NCBI GenBank assembly: GCA_963792075.1 | Contig: CAWBUW010000011.1 | Location: 62,001-126,000 of the forward strand | Origin: CAWBUW01 sp963792075 | GTDB lineage: Bacteria > Chloroflexota > Anaerolineae > Anaerolineales > UBA4823 | Length of the DNA: 64,000 nt | Direction: 5' to 3' | In this document: piece by piece, positions 42,249 to 49,720 of the stretch | Numbering within the stretch: the first letter of the stretch is position 1 | Layout: every line of letters starts with the position of its first letter | The notes under the pieces: generated by a model | Seen by the model: only the letters and a program-made list of their open reading frames with translations | Databases searched by the model: none | Told to the model about the DNA's origin: nothing | Position numbers and translations under genes: made by a program

Positions 42249-43847
42249 TTAGTCCGAAGCGACGCTGATGATCGGGGACGGGCTGGGGATTTCGATCCAG
42301 AGCTCCAGCCCACCCGAAGCGGATGAGTTTACCCGCATGCTGCCACCCAGCAGGCTGACCCTTTCGCTGATCCCCACCAGGCCGAAGTGCTTTTCCTCGG
42401 AGAGCATGCCCAGGTCGATCGGTTGGATCATGCCCTGGCCGTTGTCGCTGAGGCGGACCACCAGGCTGGCATCGGGGGTGCGCCTCAAAGCCAGGGTAAC
42501 CGTGGTAGCATGGGCGTGCTTACGGACATTTCTCAACCCCTCCTGGACGATGCGGAATACCGATAATTCGATCGGTTCCGGCAAGCGCCCTAAAGCCGGG
42601 TCTATCTCCAGGTCCACCTGGATACCGCTCTGCTTGGTCCATTGGTGGGTCAAGGAGCGGATGGCTGCCGACAGTCCGTGGCTGTCGATGGTGGGCGGGC
42701 GCAGGTCGCTGCACGTCTCGCGCAGGCTGCTGACCACGTTGCGGATGCCATCGCGGATATTGGCGAGCTCCGCTTGCAGGGGCTCGTCCGAGATTCCGTT
42801 GGCGGCCTCTTCCAACTGGTAATTAAAGCTCAACAAATCCTGGATGACCTGGTCATGTAAGTCGCGCGCCAGCGCTTTGCGGTCCGCTTCTCGCTCGGTC
42901 ATCAAGCGCCGGTTGGCCTCCTGCAAGGCCAGGTTCAGGCGGTCGAGTGACTCCATCTGGGTGTTCATGCGTTCGATCAACTGGCGGTTGAGCGAGTCCT
43001 GTGCCTTCAGGCTCTGTTTCAGCGCCTGCTGGGCGCGGCGCAGCTCGTCCGCTTGTTTTTGGGCCGCGTAGTAATTCTCAAAGGCCCAGATAACCGGTGT
43101 AACCTGCTCCTGGCGGTTCGAGCCGACGATGAGCTCCACCATCTCTCGCGGCGTGGTTTCCGCGGTAGACCGCAGAGTCAACTGGTGGCCCTGGTACAGC
43201 ACCAGGATGCGATGGGTGACGGCGAAGATGTGCTTCAAGTCGTCGCTGCTGAAGATGACGGCTACATTTTGCGCCGAGAGCTCTTTGATGCGGCTGAGCA
43301 GCTTCTGCTGGCGCTGGAAGCTGAGCGCAGCGACCGCATTATCTAAAAGGAGCAGCTTGCTCGGGCGGCACAGCACCCTGCCGATGGAAACGATCTGTTT
43401 TTGTTCGTTCGTCAGGTTGGTGGGGTACTCGCTGACGAGCTCCGGCTGCATATCGAAATCGGCCAGGAAGTCGCGGGCGATATCCGCCATTTCCCCTTCT
43501 TTAGGCCAGAATTTGAAGCGGCTGCCCCGGCATATTTCCTGCCCCAAGAAAATATTGTGCAGCACGTTCATGTTGTCGGCCAGGAAGGGGTTCTGGGGGG
43601 CGGTTTCGATGCCCAGCTTACGCGCCTGGGAGGCAGTCCGCAGGATGATATGCTGGCCCTCGAAGGTTATCTCGCCGTTGGAGGGCAGGTAAGACCCGTT
43701 CAGCAGTTGGAACAGCGTGGATTTCCCTGAGCCGCGCTGGCCGACCACCCCCAGCACTTCACCCGGCTCAATCTCAAAATTTACCCCCGCCAGGGCTTCG
43801 ACCGGGCCAAAGGACTTGCCTAGATCGTGGACCTTTAGAAGTGACAC
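42249..43847 (-). CDS. Degenerate ABC ATPase fused to NarL-type histidine kinase
   Basis: 532 residues. The N-terminal ~240 residues are a sugar-importer type ABC domain: Walker A GQRGSGKST (36-44), LGIETAPQNPFLADNMNV, HNIFLGQE. The signature is LTNEQ (145-149) instead of LSGGQ, Walker B ends LLLLDN with Asn170 in place of the catalytic Glu, and the H-loop His is replaced by Asp202 (SSDD). A coiled coil (about 262-320) leads to a HisKA_3 domain with His331 in ALARDLHDQVIQDLL, and HATPase motifs VVRLSDNGQGM and GLVGISERVSLLGGSM. No membrane segment. It probably binds ATP without normal turnover and senses a transporter; this is inferred. The GTG start at 43847 is preferred, since the ATG at 43877 overlaps TATAAT (43866-43871). 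Confidence 0.9.
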   Translation of the reverse strand: MSLLKVHDLGKSFGPVEALAGVNFEIEPGEVLGVVGQRGSGKSTLFQLLNGSYLPSNGEITFEGQHIILRTASQARKLGIETAPQNPFLADNMNVLHNIFLGQEICRGSRFKFWPKEGEMADIARDFLADFDMQPELVSEYPTNLTNEQKQIVSIGRVLCRPSKLLLLDNAVAALSFQRQQKLLSRIKELSAQNVAVIFSSDDLKHIFAVTHRILVLYQGHQLTLRSTAETTPREMVELIVGSNRQEQVTPVIWAFENYYAAQKQADELRRAQQALKQSLKAQDSLNRQLIERMNTQMESLDRLNLALQEANRRLMTEREADRKALARDLHDQVIQDLLSFNYQLEEAANGISDEPLQAELANIRDGIRNVVSSLRETCSDLRPPTIDSHGLSAAIRSLTHQWTKQSGIQVDLEIDPALGRLPEPIELSVFRIVQEGLRNVRKHAHATTVTLALRRTPDASLVVRLSDNGQGMIQPIDLGMLSEEKHFGLVGISERVSLLGGSMRVNSSASGGLELWIEIPSPSPIISVASD

Positions 43848-43884
43848 CTCACCGCCTCGAGGCTGATTATACTTCATGTGGGAC

Positions 43885-43925
43885 TGGGGGATGTGTGGAC
43901 GGCTTTGCCGTCCACACATCCCCCA
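43885..43925. repeat. Triplet-loop palindrome in a divergent gap
   Basis: Perfect 19-bp arms (TGGGGGATGTGTGGACGGC) around TTT, between the divergent ABC-kinase and restriction-modification genes. A terminator would serve no 3' end here. Confidence 0.85.
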
Positions 43926-43952
43926 AACAACAAACGATGCTACAATTATCCT

Positions 43953-46753
43953 ATGCACCCCATTGATTTCGTCGCCAAGTGGCGCAGCTCCACGCTCAAG
44001 GAAAAATCTGGCTACCAGGAACATTTCATCGACCTGTGCCATCTGATCGATCACCCCACCCCCGGTGAATTCGACCCGACCGGCAGCAGTTTCACCTTCG
44101 AGGCCGGCGCTTCCAAGTCGGGCGGCGGGCAGGGCTTCGCCGATGTATGGTACAACGGCCATTTTGCCTGGGAATACAAAGGCCAGCACGCCAACCTGGA
44201 CAAAGCCTACCAGCAAATCCTGCAGTACCGCGAAGCGCTGCACAACCCGCCCCTGCTGATCGTGTGCGACTTCGAGCGCATCCTTATCCACACCAACTTC
44301 ACCAACACGCTCAAGAAGGTGTACACCCTCACGCTGGATGACCTGCTCACGCCGCAGGGGCAGGCCACGCTGAAAGCCATCTTCAAAAACCCCGAGGCGC
44401 TGCGGGCCGAACAAACCCCCGACCAGGTCACCGAGCTTGCCGCGGCCCAATTTGGCGAGATTGCCCGCCTGCTGCACCGGTACGGCGAACCCCCCGAAAG
44501 CATCGCCCATTTCCTCATCCGCCTGCTCTTCTGCCTGTTCGCCGAGGATGCCGGGCTGCTGCCCGCCGGGCTGATCACCAACATGGTGCAGCGCACGCGC
44601 ACCCGCCCGGACGCCTTCCGCGCCCAGTTGCAGCAGCTTTTTAGCGCCATGTCCACCGGCGGCTGGTTCGGCGCGGACGAAATCCTGCACTTCGACGGCC
44701 ATCTTTTTGATAACGCCCAGGCGCTGCTGCTGGACACGCAGAGCATGGATACCCTGGTGGGCGTCAGCGGCCTGGATTGGGCGCAGATCAAGCCATCCAT
44801 CTTTGGCACGCTCTTCGAGCGCTCGCTCGACCCTGCCAGGCGCTCGCAGCTTGGCGCGCATTACACCGGCGAAGCGGACATCTTGCTGATCGTAGAGCCG
44901 GTGCTGATGGCCCCCTTGCGCCGCCGTTGGGAGCAGGTGCAGGCCGAGGCGCAGGCGCTGGCAGCCGAGCGCAGCGCCCCCGCGGCGCCCGCCAAAGGCC
45001 AAAAACGGGCCAATATCGATAAGAAGCTGCGCACGCTGCTGATGGGCTTTGCCGGAGAGCTGGCTGCCGTCCAGGTGCTGGACGCCGCCTGCGGCTCGGG
45101 CAACTTCCTGTACATCGCCCTGCGCCAACTGCTCGACCTGGAAAAAGAAGTCATCCGCTACGCCGCCGAGACCGGCCTGGGCGCCTTCTTCCCCAGCGTC
45201 AATCCCGCCCAACTGCACGGCATCGAGATCAATACCTATGCGCACCAACTGGCCCAGGCCACCATCTGGATCGGCTACATCCAGTGGCTGCGCGAGAACG
45301 GCTACGGCCTGCCCGCCGCGCCCATCCTCAAGCCGCTGGACAACATCCAGTTGATGGACGCCATCCTGGCGTACGATGCGCAGGGCAAACCCTACGAGCC
45401 GGAATGGCCCACAGCGGACGTGATCATCGGCAACCCGCCGTTTTTGGGGGATAAGAAGATGCGCGGCGAATTGGGCGATGCTTAAGTGGAAAACCTACGT
45501 AAGCTCTATGATAACCGCGTCCCAGGTGGCGCTGATTTAGTTTGTTATTGGTTTGAAAAAGCCAGAGCGATGATCGAACTAGCACAAGCAAAACGTGCTG
45601 GCTTATTGGCGACTCAAGGTATCCGCGGTGGACACAAACCGCAGAGTTCTAGAACGCATCAAACAAACCGGCGATATTTTCTGGGCTATTTCGGATCGAA
45701 ATTGGATACTTGATGGTGCCAACGTTCATGTTTCAATGGTGGGGTTCGATAATGGTGACCAAATTGAACGGATTCTTGATGAAGGCAATGTAACGACCAT
45801 CAACTCGGACCTCACTTCAGCCAGCAATCTGACACAGGCAAAATGCCTCCCCGAAAACTTAAATCTCTCGTTCATTGGTACCCAAAAAGGCGGGCAATTT
45901 GATATCCCTGTTGAACAAGCCCAAAGCATGCTTGCCTTAACCGGCAATCCTAATCATCGTTTCAACAGTGAGGTTATCAAACCCTGGATTAATGGCATTG
46001 ATATCACTCAGCGGTCCTCAAAAGATGTGGATCATAGATTTCGGCGTTGATATGCCAGAAGAAGATGCTGCAAAGTTCGAAGCTCCATTCGAATATTTGG
46101 TAAAAAATGTTAAAGATATTCGTCAAGAAATAAGATCTGAAGAGCAGATCCGCGACTGCATGGTGGCGACATCAACGTCCAAGGCCTGAAATGCGCCAAG
46201 CTCTAAATGGTCTCCAGCGTTATTGGCTACAGCCAGGGTCGCGAAACATCGTTTATTTGTTTGGCAACCAAAGCAAGTGATTCCGGATAGTCAAGTTGTT
46301 GTCTTCGCCCGTTCCGATGATTACTTTCTCGGCCTACTCCATGCCCGCCCCCACGAACTCTGGTCACGCCGCCAGGGTACTCAACTGCGCGAAGCCGAAA
46401 GCGGCTTCCGCTACACCCCCACCACCTGCTTCGAGACCTACCCCTTCCCCTGGCCGCCGGGCAAGGAGCCGGTGGACGATCCGCGCGTGCAGGCCATCGC
46501 CCTGGCTGCCCAGGAGCTGGTGCAGTTGCGCGACAACTGGCTCAACCCGCCGGATGCCGCGCCCGAAGAGCTCAAGAAGCGCACGCTGACCAACCTGTAC
46601 AACCAGCGCCCTACCTGGCTGGCCAACGCCCACCGCAAGCTCGACCGGGCGGTCTTCGCCGCTTACGGCTGGCCGGAGGCCCTGGCAGATGAGGACATCC
46701 TGGCGCGCCTGCTGGAGCTGAATTTGAAAAGAAAAGCTCTGGAAGGGGCATAA
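43953..46753 (+). pseudogene. MmeI-like type II restriction-modification protein, disrupted
   Basis: A single-chain nuclease-methyltransferase gene. The intact first 511 codons have the endonuclease motif D64-X9-E74-Y-K76 (GFADVWYNGHFAWEYKG), the methyltransferase motif I DAACGSGNFLYIA and motif IV IIGNPPF. An in-frame TAA at 45483 replaces what should be GDAYVEN. From 45486 the continuation (LRKLYDNRVPGGADLVCYWFEKA) changes frame near 45625, 46035 and 46190-46230, then ends with an intact C-terminal part (46223-46753, ARSDDYFLGLLHARPHELWS). The patch 45486-46290 is visibly AT-richer than both sides. Probably inactive. Confidence 0.85.
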
Positions 46754-46868
46754 GGCCTGGGTGATGGCTTTGGCTATACACCTCCTGTTGCTGTCCAGCA
46801 GGCGGTAAACTCTGCACATGATAAAATCTGCGGAAATGCTCAGTATCTGTGAAAAAAAGGGGATCGCA

Positions 46869-47567
46869 ATGACTGAAAATCGACGTCTTTCCTGGGATGG
46901 CTGCGTCAATGTTCGCGATCTCGGTGGCCTGAGGGCCCATGACGGGCGCGTGACGCGTTGGGGCGCAGTTGTGCGTGGGGATCACCCTGCCAGGCTCACT
47001 GCTGCGGGCTGGTCAGCCCTTTACGCGCACGGCATCCGCACGATTATTTCGCTGCGCACTCACGGCCAGGTGGAGGATGTTCCCGATACCGCGCCGCGTC
47101 CATCTGATCTCACGACCGTCTGCGTTGAAATTGAAGACGTTACGGATACCGAGTTTTTGCACAAGTGGGCTGTGACTGACCTGTGGAGCACACCGCTCTA
47201 CTATCAAGATGCGCTCAAGCGCTGGCCGGAGCGCCATGCTGCCGCGCTCGCCGCGATCGCAAGGGCTCAACCGGGCGGTGTCCTGATCCACTGCAAACGC
47301 GGGGTCGACCGTACCGGGATTATGGCGATTCTGCTGCTGGCGTCGGTCGGTGTCAGGCCGGATGAGATTGTCGCTGACTACGAACTAAGCCTTGACCCTG
47401 AACGAGAAGAGCTCCTGGCACGTGAGCATACTTCCACGCGCCAGGTCATCTCTGCTACGCTGGACTGGCTCGACATGGATGCCTATCTCCGTGAAGGCGG
47501 GCTGAGCCAGGACGATCTGGCCGCCGTCCGCGCACGCCTTCTGGAGCCGCCCGGCGCAGAGGGGTAG
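46869..47567 (+). CDS. Tyrosine-protein phosphatase
   Basis: 232 residues of the Tyr_phosphatase2-like group. The P-loop is VLIHCKRGVDRTGIMAILLL (HCxxGxxRTG), with the N-terminal CVNVRDLGGLRAHDGRVTRWG typical of this group. It is soluble and removes phosphate from Tyr or possibly phosphoinositides; the substrate is unknown. The ATG at 46869 has GGGG upstream and is chosen over 46818. It is not obviously linked to its neighbours. The 115 bp before it carries nothing recognisable. Confidence 0.88.
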   Translation: MTENRRLSWDGCVNVRDLGGLRAHDGRVTRWGAVVRGDHPARLTAAGWSALYAHGIRTIISLRTHGQVEDVPDTAPRPSDLTTVCVEIEDVTDTEFLHKWAVTDLWSTPLYYQDALKRWPERHAAALAAIARAQPGGVLIHCKRGVDRTGIMAILLLASVGVRPDEIVADYELSLDPEREELLAREHTSTRQVISATLDWLDMDAYLREGGLSQDDLAAVRARLLEPPGAEG

Positions 47568-47580
47568 GCTAAATTTCCCC

Positions 47581-47976
47581 CTACGGATGCACGACCTTCA
47601 GCCCTAAATGCCGCTCAAAACCGTCAAAATCGCTGTCCGTGTGCAGCAAGGTGTGGTTGTTTTCGATGCAGTACGTAGCGATCAAGCAGTCAATCGTCTT
47701 GCGTACGGTGACGCCCAGGACGCGCAGGCTGCGATAATTCCGGGCGCTCTGCACAGCCAACGCCTGTCCCACCAGGCTTACCTGGGTAAAGCTTTCCAGC
47801 GCCTGGCGCGCCTGTTCGAACTCCGCTTCGCGCCGGTATCCCTGCAATACCTCCGCCAAGATCAAGTCGCCCACCAGGACAATCTGGTCGCTCAGGATGC
47901 GCTCCAGATAATCCGTATGCGGCGTGATTTGACCGTTGAAATAGTCGATCCAAACCGTCGAGTCAACCAGCAGCAT
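47581..47976 (-). CDS. vapC: VapC-type PIN-domain ribonuclease toxin
   Basis: 131 residues. The acidic PIN residues are in LLVDSTVWIDYF (first Asp), LILAEVLQGY (Glu), TIDCLIATYC (Asp) and LLHTDSDFDGF (Asp). Such toxins cut specific RNAs when not bound by antitoxin. The start lies 3 bp after the antitoxin stop, giving a standard VapBC operon order. Confidence 0.92.
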   Translation of the reverse strand: MLLVDSTVWIDYFNGQITPHTDYLERILSDQIVLVGDLILAEVLQGYRREAEFEQARQALESFTQVSLVGQALAVQSARNYRSLRVLGVTVRKTIDCLIATYCIENNHTLLHTDSDFDGFERHLGLKVVHP

Positions 47977-47979
47977 GGC

Positions 47980-48186
47980 TCACTCGTCCTGGTTGCGAGA
48001 TTGCCGCATTTCATCCAGATCGCCTTCCCAATGCAGCTTTCCGCGCAGGCCACGCGCCTCGCCCTGCCGGCTGAGGCGGACGAGGGTCCGCAGCGCTTCG
48101 TGGATGAGCTCTTTCTTCGTTTTGATCCCGGTCAACCGGCGAGCCTGCTCAACCAGGGCTTCGTCCAACACAATATTGGTGCGCAT
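47980..48186 (-). CDS. vapB: VapB-type antitoxin
   Basis: 68 residues. The N-terminus MRTNIVLDEALVEQARRLTG and KTKKELIHEALRTLVRL form a ribbon-helix-helix DNA-binding domain; the C-terminal tail with WEGDLDEMRQSR should wrap the toxin. It precedes vapC by 3 bp. A palindrome lies just upstream. Confidence 0.9.
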   Translation of the reverse strand: MRTNIVLDEALVEQARRLTGIKTKKELIHEALRTLVRLSRQGEARGLRGKLHWEGDLDEMRQSRNQDE

Positions 48187-48200
48187 TTTTCACACTCCTG

Positions 48201-48230
48201 ATGTGTATATTATCACATATTTATGTGTAT
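48201..48230 (-). promoter_or_regulatory. vapBC operator region
   Basis: CACATA-TT-TATGTG (48214-48227) is a perfect short palindrome, overlapped by the direct repeat ATGTGTAT at 48201-48208 and 48223-48230. It is immediately before vapB, as expected for an autorepressed toxin-antitoxin promoter. Confidence 0.55.
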
Positions 48231-48246
48231 CAGGGTAGGGGGCAAG

Positions 48247-48437
48247 AACCGTTTGAGCCTGTTCTGGACTTCGAAAACAATCCCCCTCTTCCATTCGCGG
48301 CTTTGCGTCAAGACTCCACCATCTTCAACCGCCTCATTCCTCCGCGCAATCACCCAAATCTCAACGCAAAGACGCGAAGTCGCCAAGGCGCAAAGAAAGA
48401 TTCTTTTCTTCCCTTCGCGTTCTTAGCGTCTTGCGGT
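48247..48437. repeat. Gene remnant plus GCAAAG repeat
   Basis: 48247-48285 matches, with few changes, the 3' end of the nucleotidyltransferase gene at about 57537-57573 (read in reverse: IVFEVQNRLKRF versus IVVEIQNRLKRF). The stretch 48303-48340 (GCGTCAAGACTCCACCATCT) recurs at about 57380. 48363-48437 is a copy of the GCAAAG inverted repeat found at 57309, 57438 and 58389. It supplies the last codons and stop of the methyltransferase. Confidence 0.7.
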
Positions 48438-49454
48438 GATGAGGGTCCAATCGATATTCCAGGGCAGGTTATCTTTGTGCGGCACGGGGGTGATAGCAAA
48501 GTCTCGAAAACCCGCTTGTTGCAATCGAGTTTGCACCACCTGCGTGGTGATATAGTCCACGGACTGCGCCGGAGATTCCAGAGAAGCCAGGAACGCCGAT
48601 AACAAACGTGACGGCGGTGCACCGGTCTTGCTTGGGGCAAATTTATCTACGATGACAAGACGCCCCTTCGGATTCAATACCTCGTGAATTCTGCGGAACA
48701 GGACCTCACTAAAAGAGTCCACGTCACAGAGCATCACCATATCAAAGCCAGTGGGCAAGTTGTCTTTTAAGAAATCGGCAGCCAGGTACGTCACCCGATT
48801 ATCAAGCCTATTTTCTGATGCAATCACTCTTCCCGCCTGGCAGACGCTTTCAACGTCCACGACAACTGAGGTCAGCGCGTCACTTTTGCGGAGTAGAGCA
48901 AATGACACGACGCCTGAACCGCCGCCCAGGTCCAGCAAGCGTTTGACTCCCCTTAAGTCAAGCATGTTTGCCAGTTGTTCTGCGAATGCAGTGTGGATTT
49001 CGTAGAGCTTGCGCGTAAAGCGTGCCGTGTAGATGGGATCTGCCTCAACTTGTTGGAAATAGTCCGCCGGCGTCGGATTCCATGCCCTCCAGGCTGGCAT
49101 GAGCTTGCTGATATTCAACGCCAGATCCTGCGCATACACAGACAGGTCTCGGTCTTCACGCGCCTGGAAAGCCCAGGTTTCCTGGCTCTGCACGTTCAGG
49201 ATCGCTTGCCGGGCAAGGGGAGAGGGGGCATAGCCTTCGCCGCTGGCTTCCAACAAGCCAAGCTTACATAATAACTGTAACCAGTAATAACAGCGGTTCA
49301 GCGGGATGTCCAGGCATTGGGCCAGCTCAGGCGCCGGTAAAGGTCGGTCAGCGAGCAGCCAAAAAATACCCAACTCCATGGCCGCGCCCACAACGGCCGA
49401 GAAGATATGGCCATTCATGAGCTCCAAGATATCCTCTGTAGTCTCAGGTTTCAT
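48423..49454 (-). CDS. O-methyltransferase (winged-helix dimerisation type)
   Basis: 343 residues. An N-terminal winged-helix dimerisation region (about 10-80, AMELGIFWLLADRPLPAPELAQCL) precedes a class I methyltransferase core with motif I LLDLGGGSGVVSFALL, then VVVDVESV and DMVMLCDVDSFSE. It resembles small-molecule methylases of secondary metabolism (the acetylserotonin and hydroxyneurosporene group); the substrate is unknown. The C-terminus ITARR and its stop lie in the GCAAAG repeat. It stands alone between repeats. Confidence 0.85.
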   Translation of the reverse strand: MKPETTEDILELMNGHIFSAVVGAAMELGIFWLLADRPLPAPELAQCLDIPLNRCYYWLQLLCKLGLLEASGEGYAPSPLARQAILNVQSQETWAFQAREDRDLSVYAQDLALNISKLMPAWRAWNPTPADYFQQVEADPIYTARFTRKLYEIHTAFAEQLANMLDLRGVKRLLDLGGGSGVVSFALLRKSDALTSVVVDVESVCQAGRVIASENRLDNRVTYLAADFLKDNLPTGFDMVMLCDVDSFSEVLFRRIHEVLNPKGRLVIVDKFAPSKTGAPPSRLLSAFLASLESPAQSVDYITTQVVQTRLQQAGFRDFAITPVPHKDNLPWNIDWTLITARR

Positions 49455-49471
49455 CGCGGCCTCCTTTTCAA

Positions 49472-49530
49472 GCGGTTATGTGGGGTAGTTTTGGGCGGCT
49501 TCGCCGCCCAAAACTACCCCACATAACCGC
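49472..49530. repeat. Triplet-loop palindrome, 28-bp arms
   Basis: The longest perfect arms in the window: 28 bp, starting GCGGTTATGTGGGGTAGTTT and ending TGGGCGGC before the loop TTC. It lies upstream of the methyltransferase gene. It shares flanks with 40780-40824. Confidence 0.9.
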
Positions 49531-49633
49531 CCTTTGTCGAGGAAATGATGCTAAAATCAAGTGGATATATCATACCAGAACGATCCCACTAGCAGGTCTA
49601 TATCTTACGCATCGGGCGCAGTAAAAGGTTGTT

Positions 49634-49679
49634 AACGGGTTATATGCGGGCGGCGTACGCCGCCCGCATATAACCCGTT
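49634..49679. repeat. 46-bp perfect palindrome without loop
   Basis: AACGGGTTATATGCGGGCGG, then CGT, and its exact complement, with no unpaired bases; looser outer repeats (AAAAGGTTGTT/AACAACTTTT) extend it. It lies in the leader of the beta-helix protein gene. Confidence 0.88.
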
Positions 49680-49720
49680 TTACAACAACTTTTGAGTGCT
49701 CCCTACCAGAAAAGGAGCTT

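Noticed and set aside
43848..45248. Upstream extension of the ABC-kinase frame to a 999-residue protein
   Set aside because: The extra N-terminus is antisense to the MmeI-like gene and passes through a palindrome; homology to ABC ATPases begins at the GTG at 43847.
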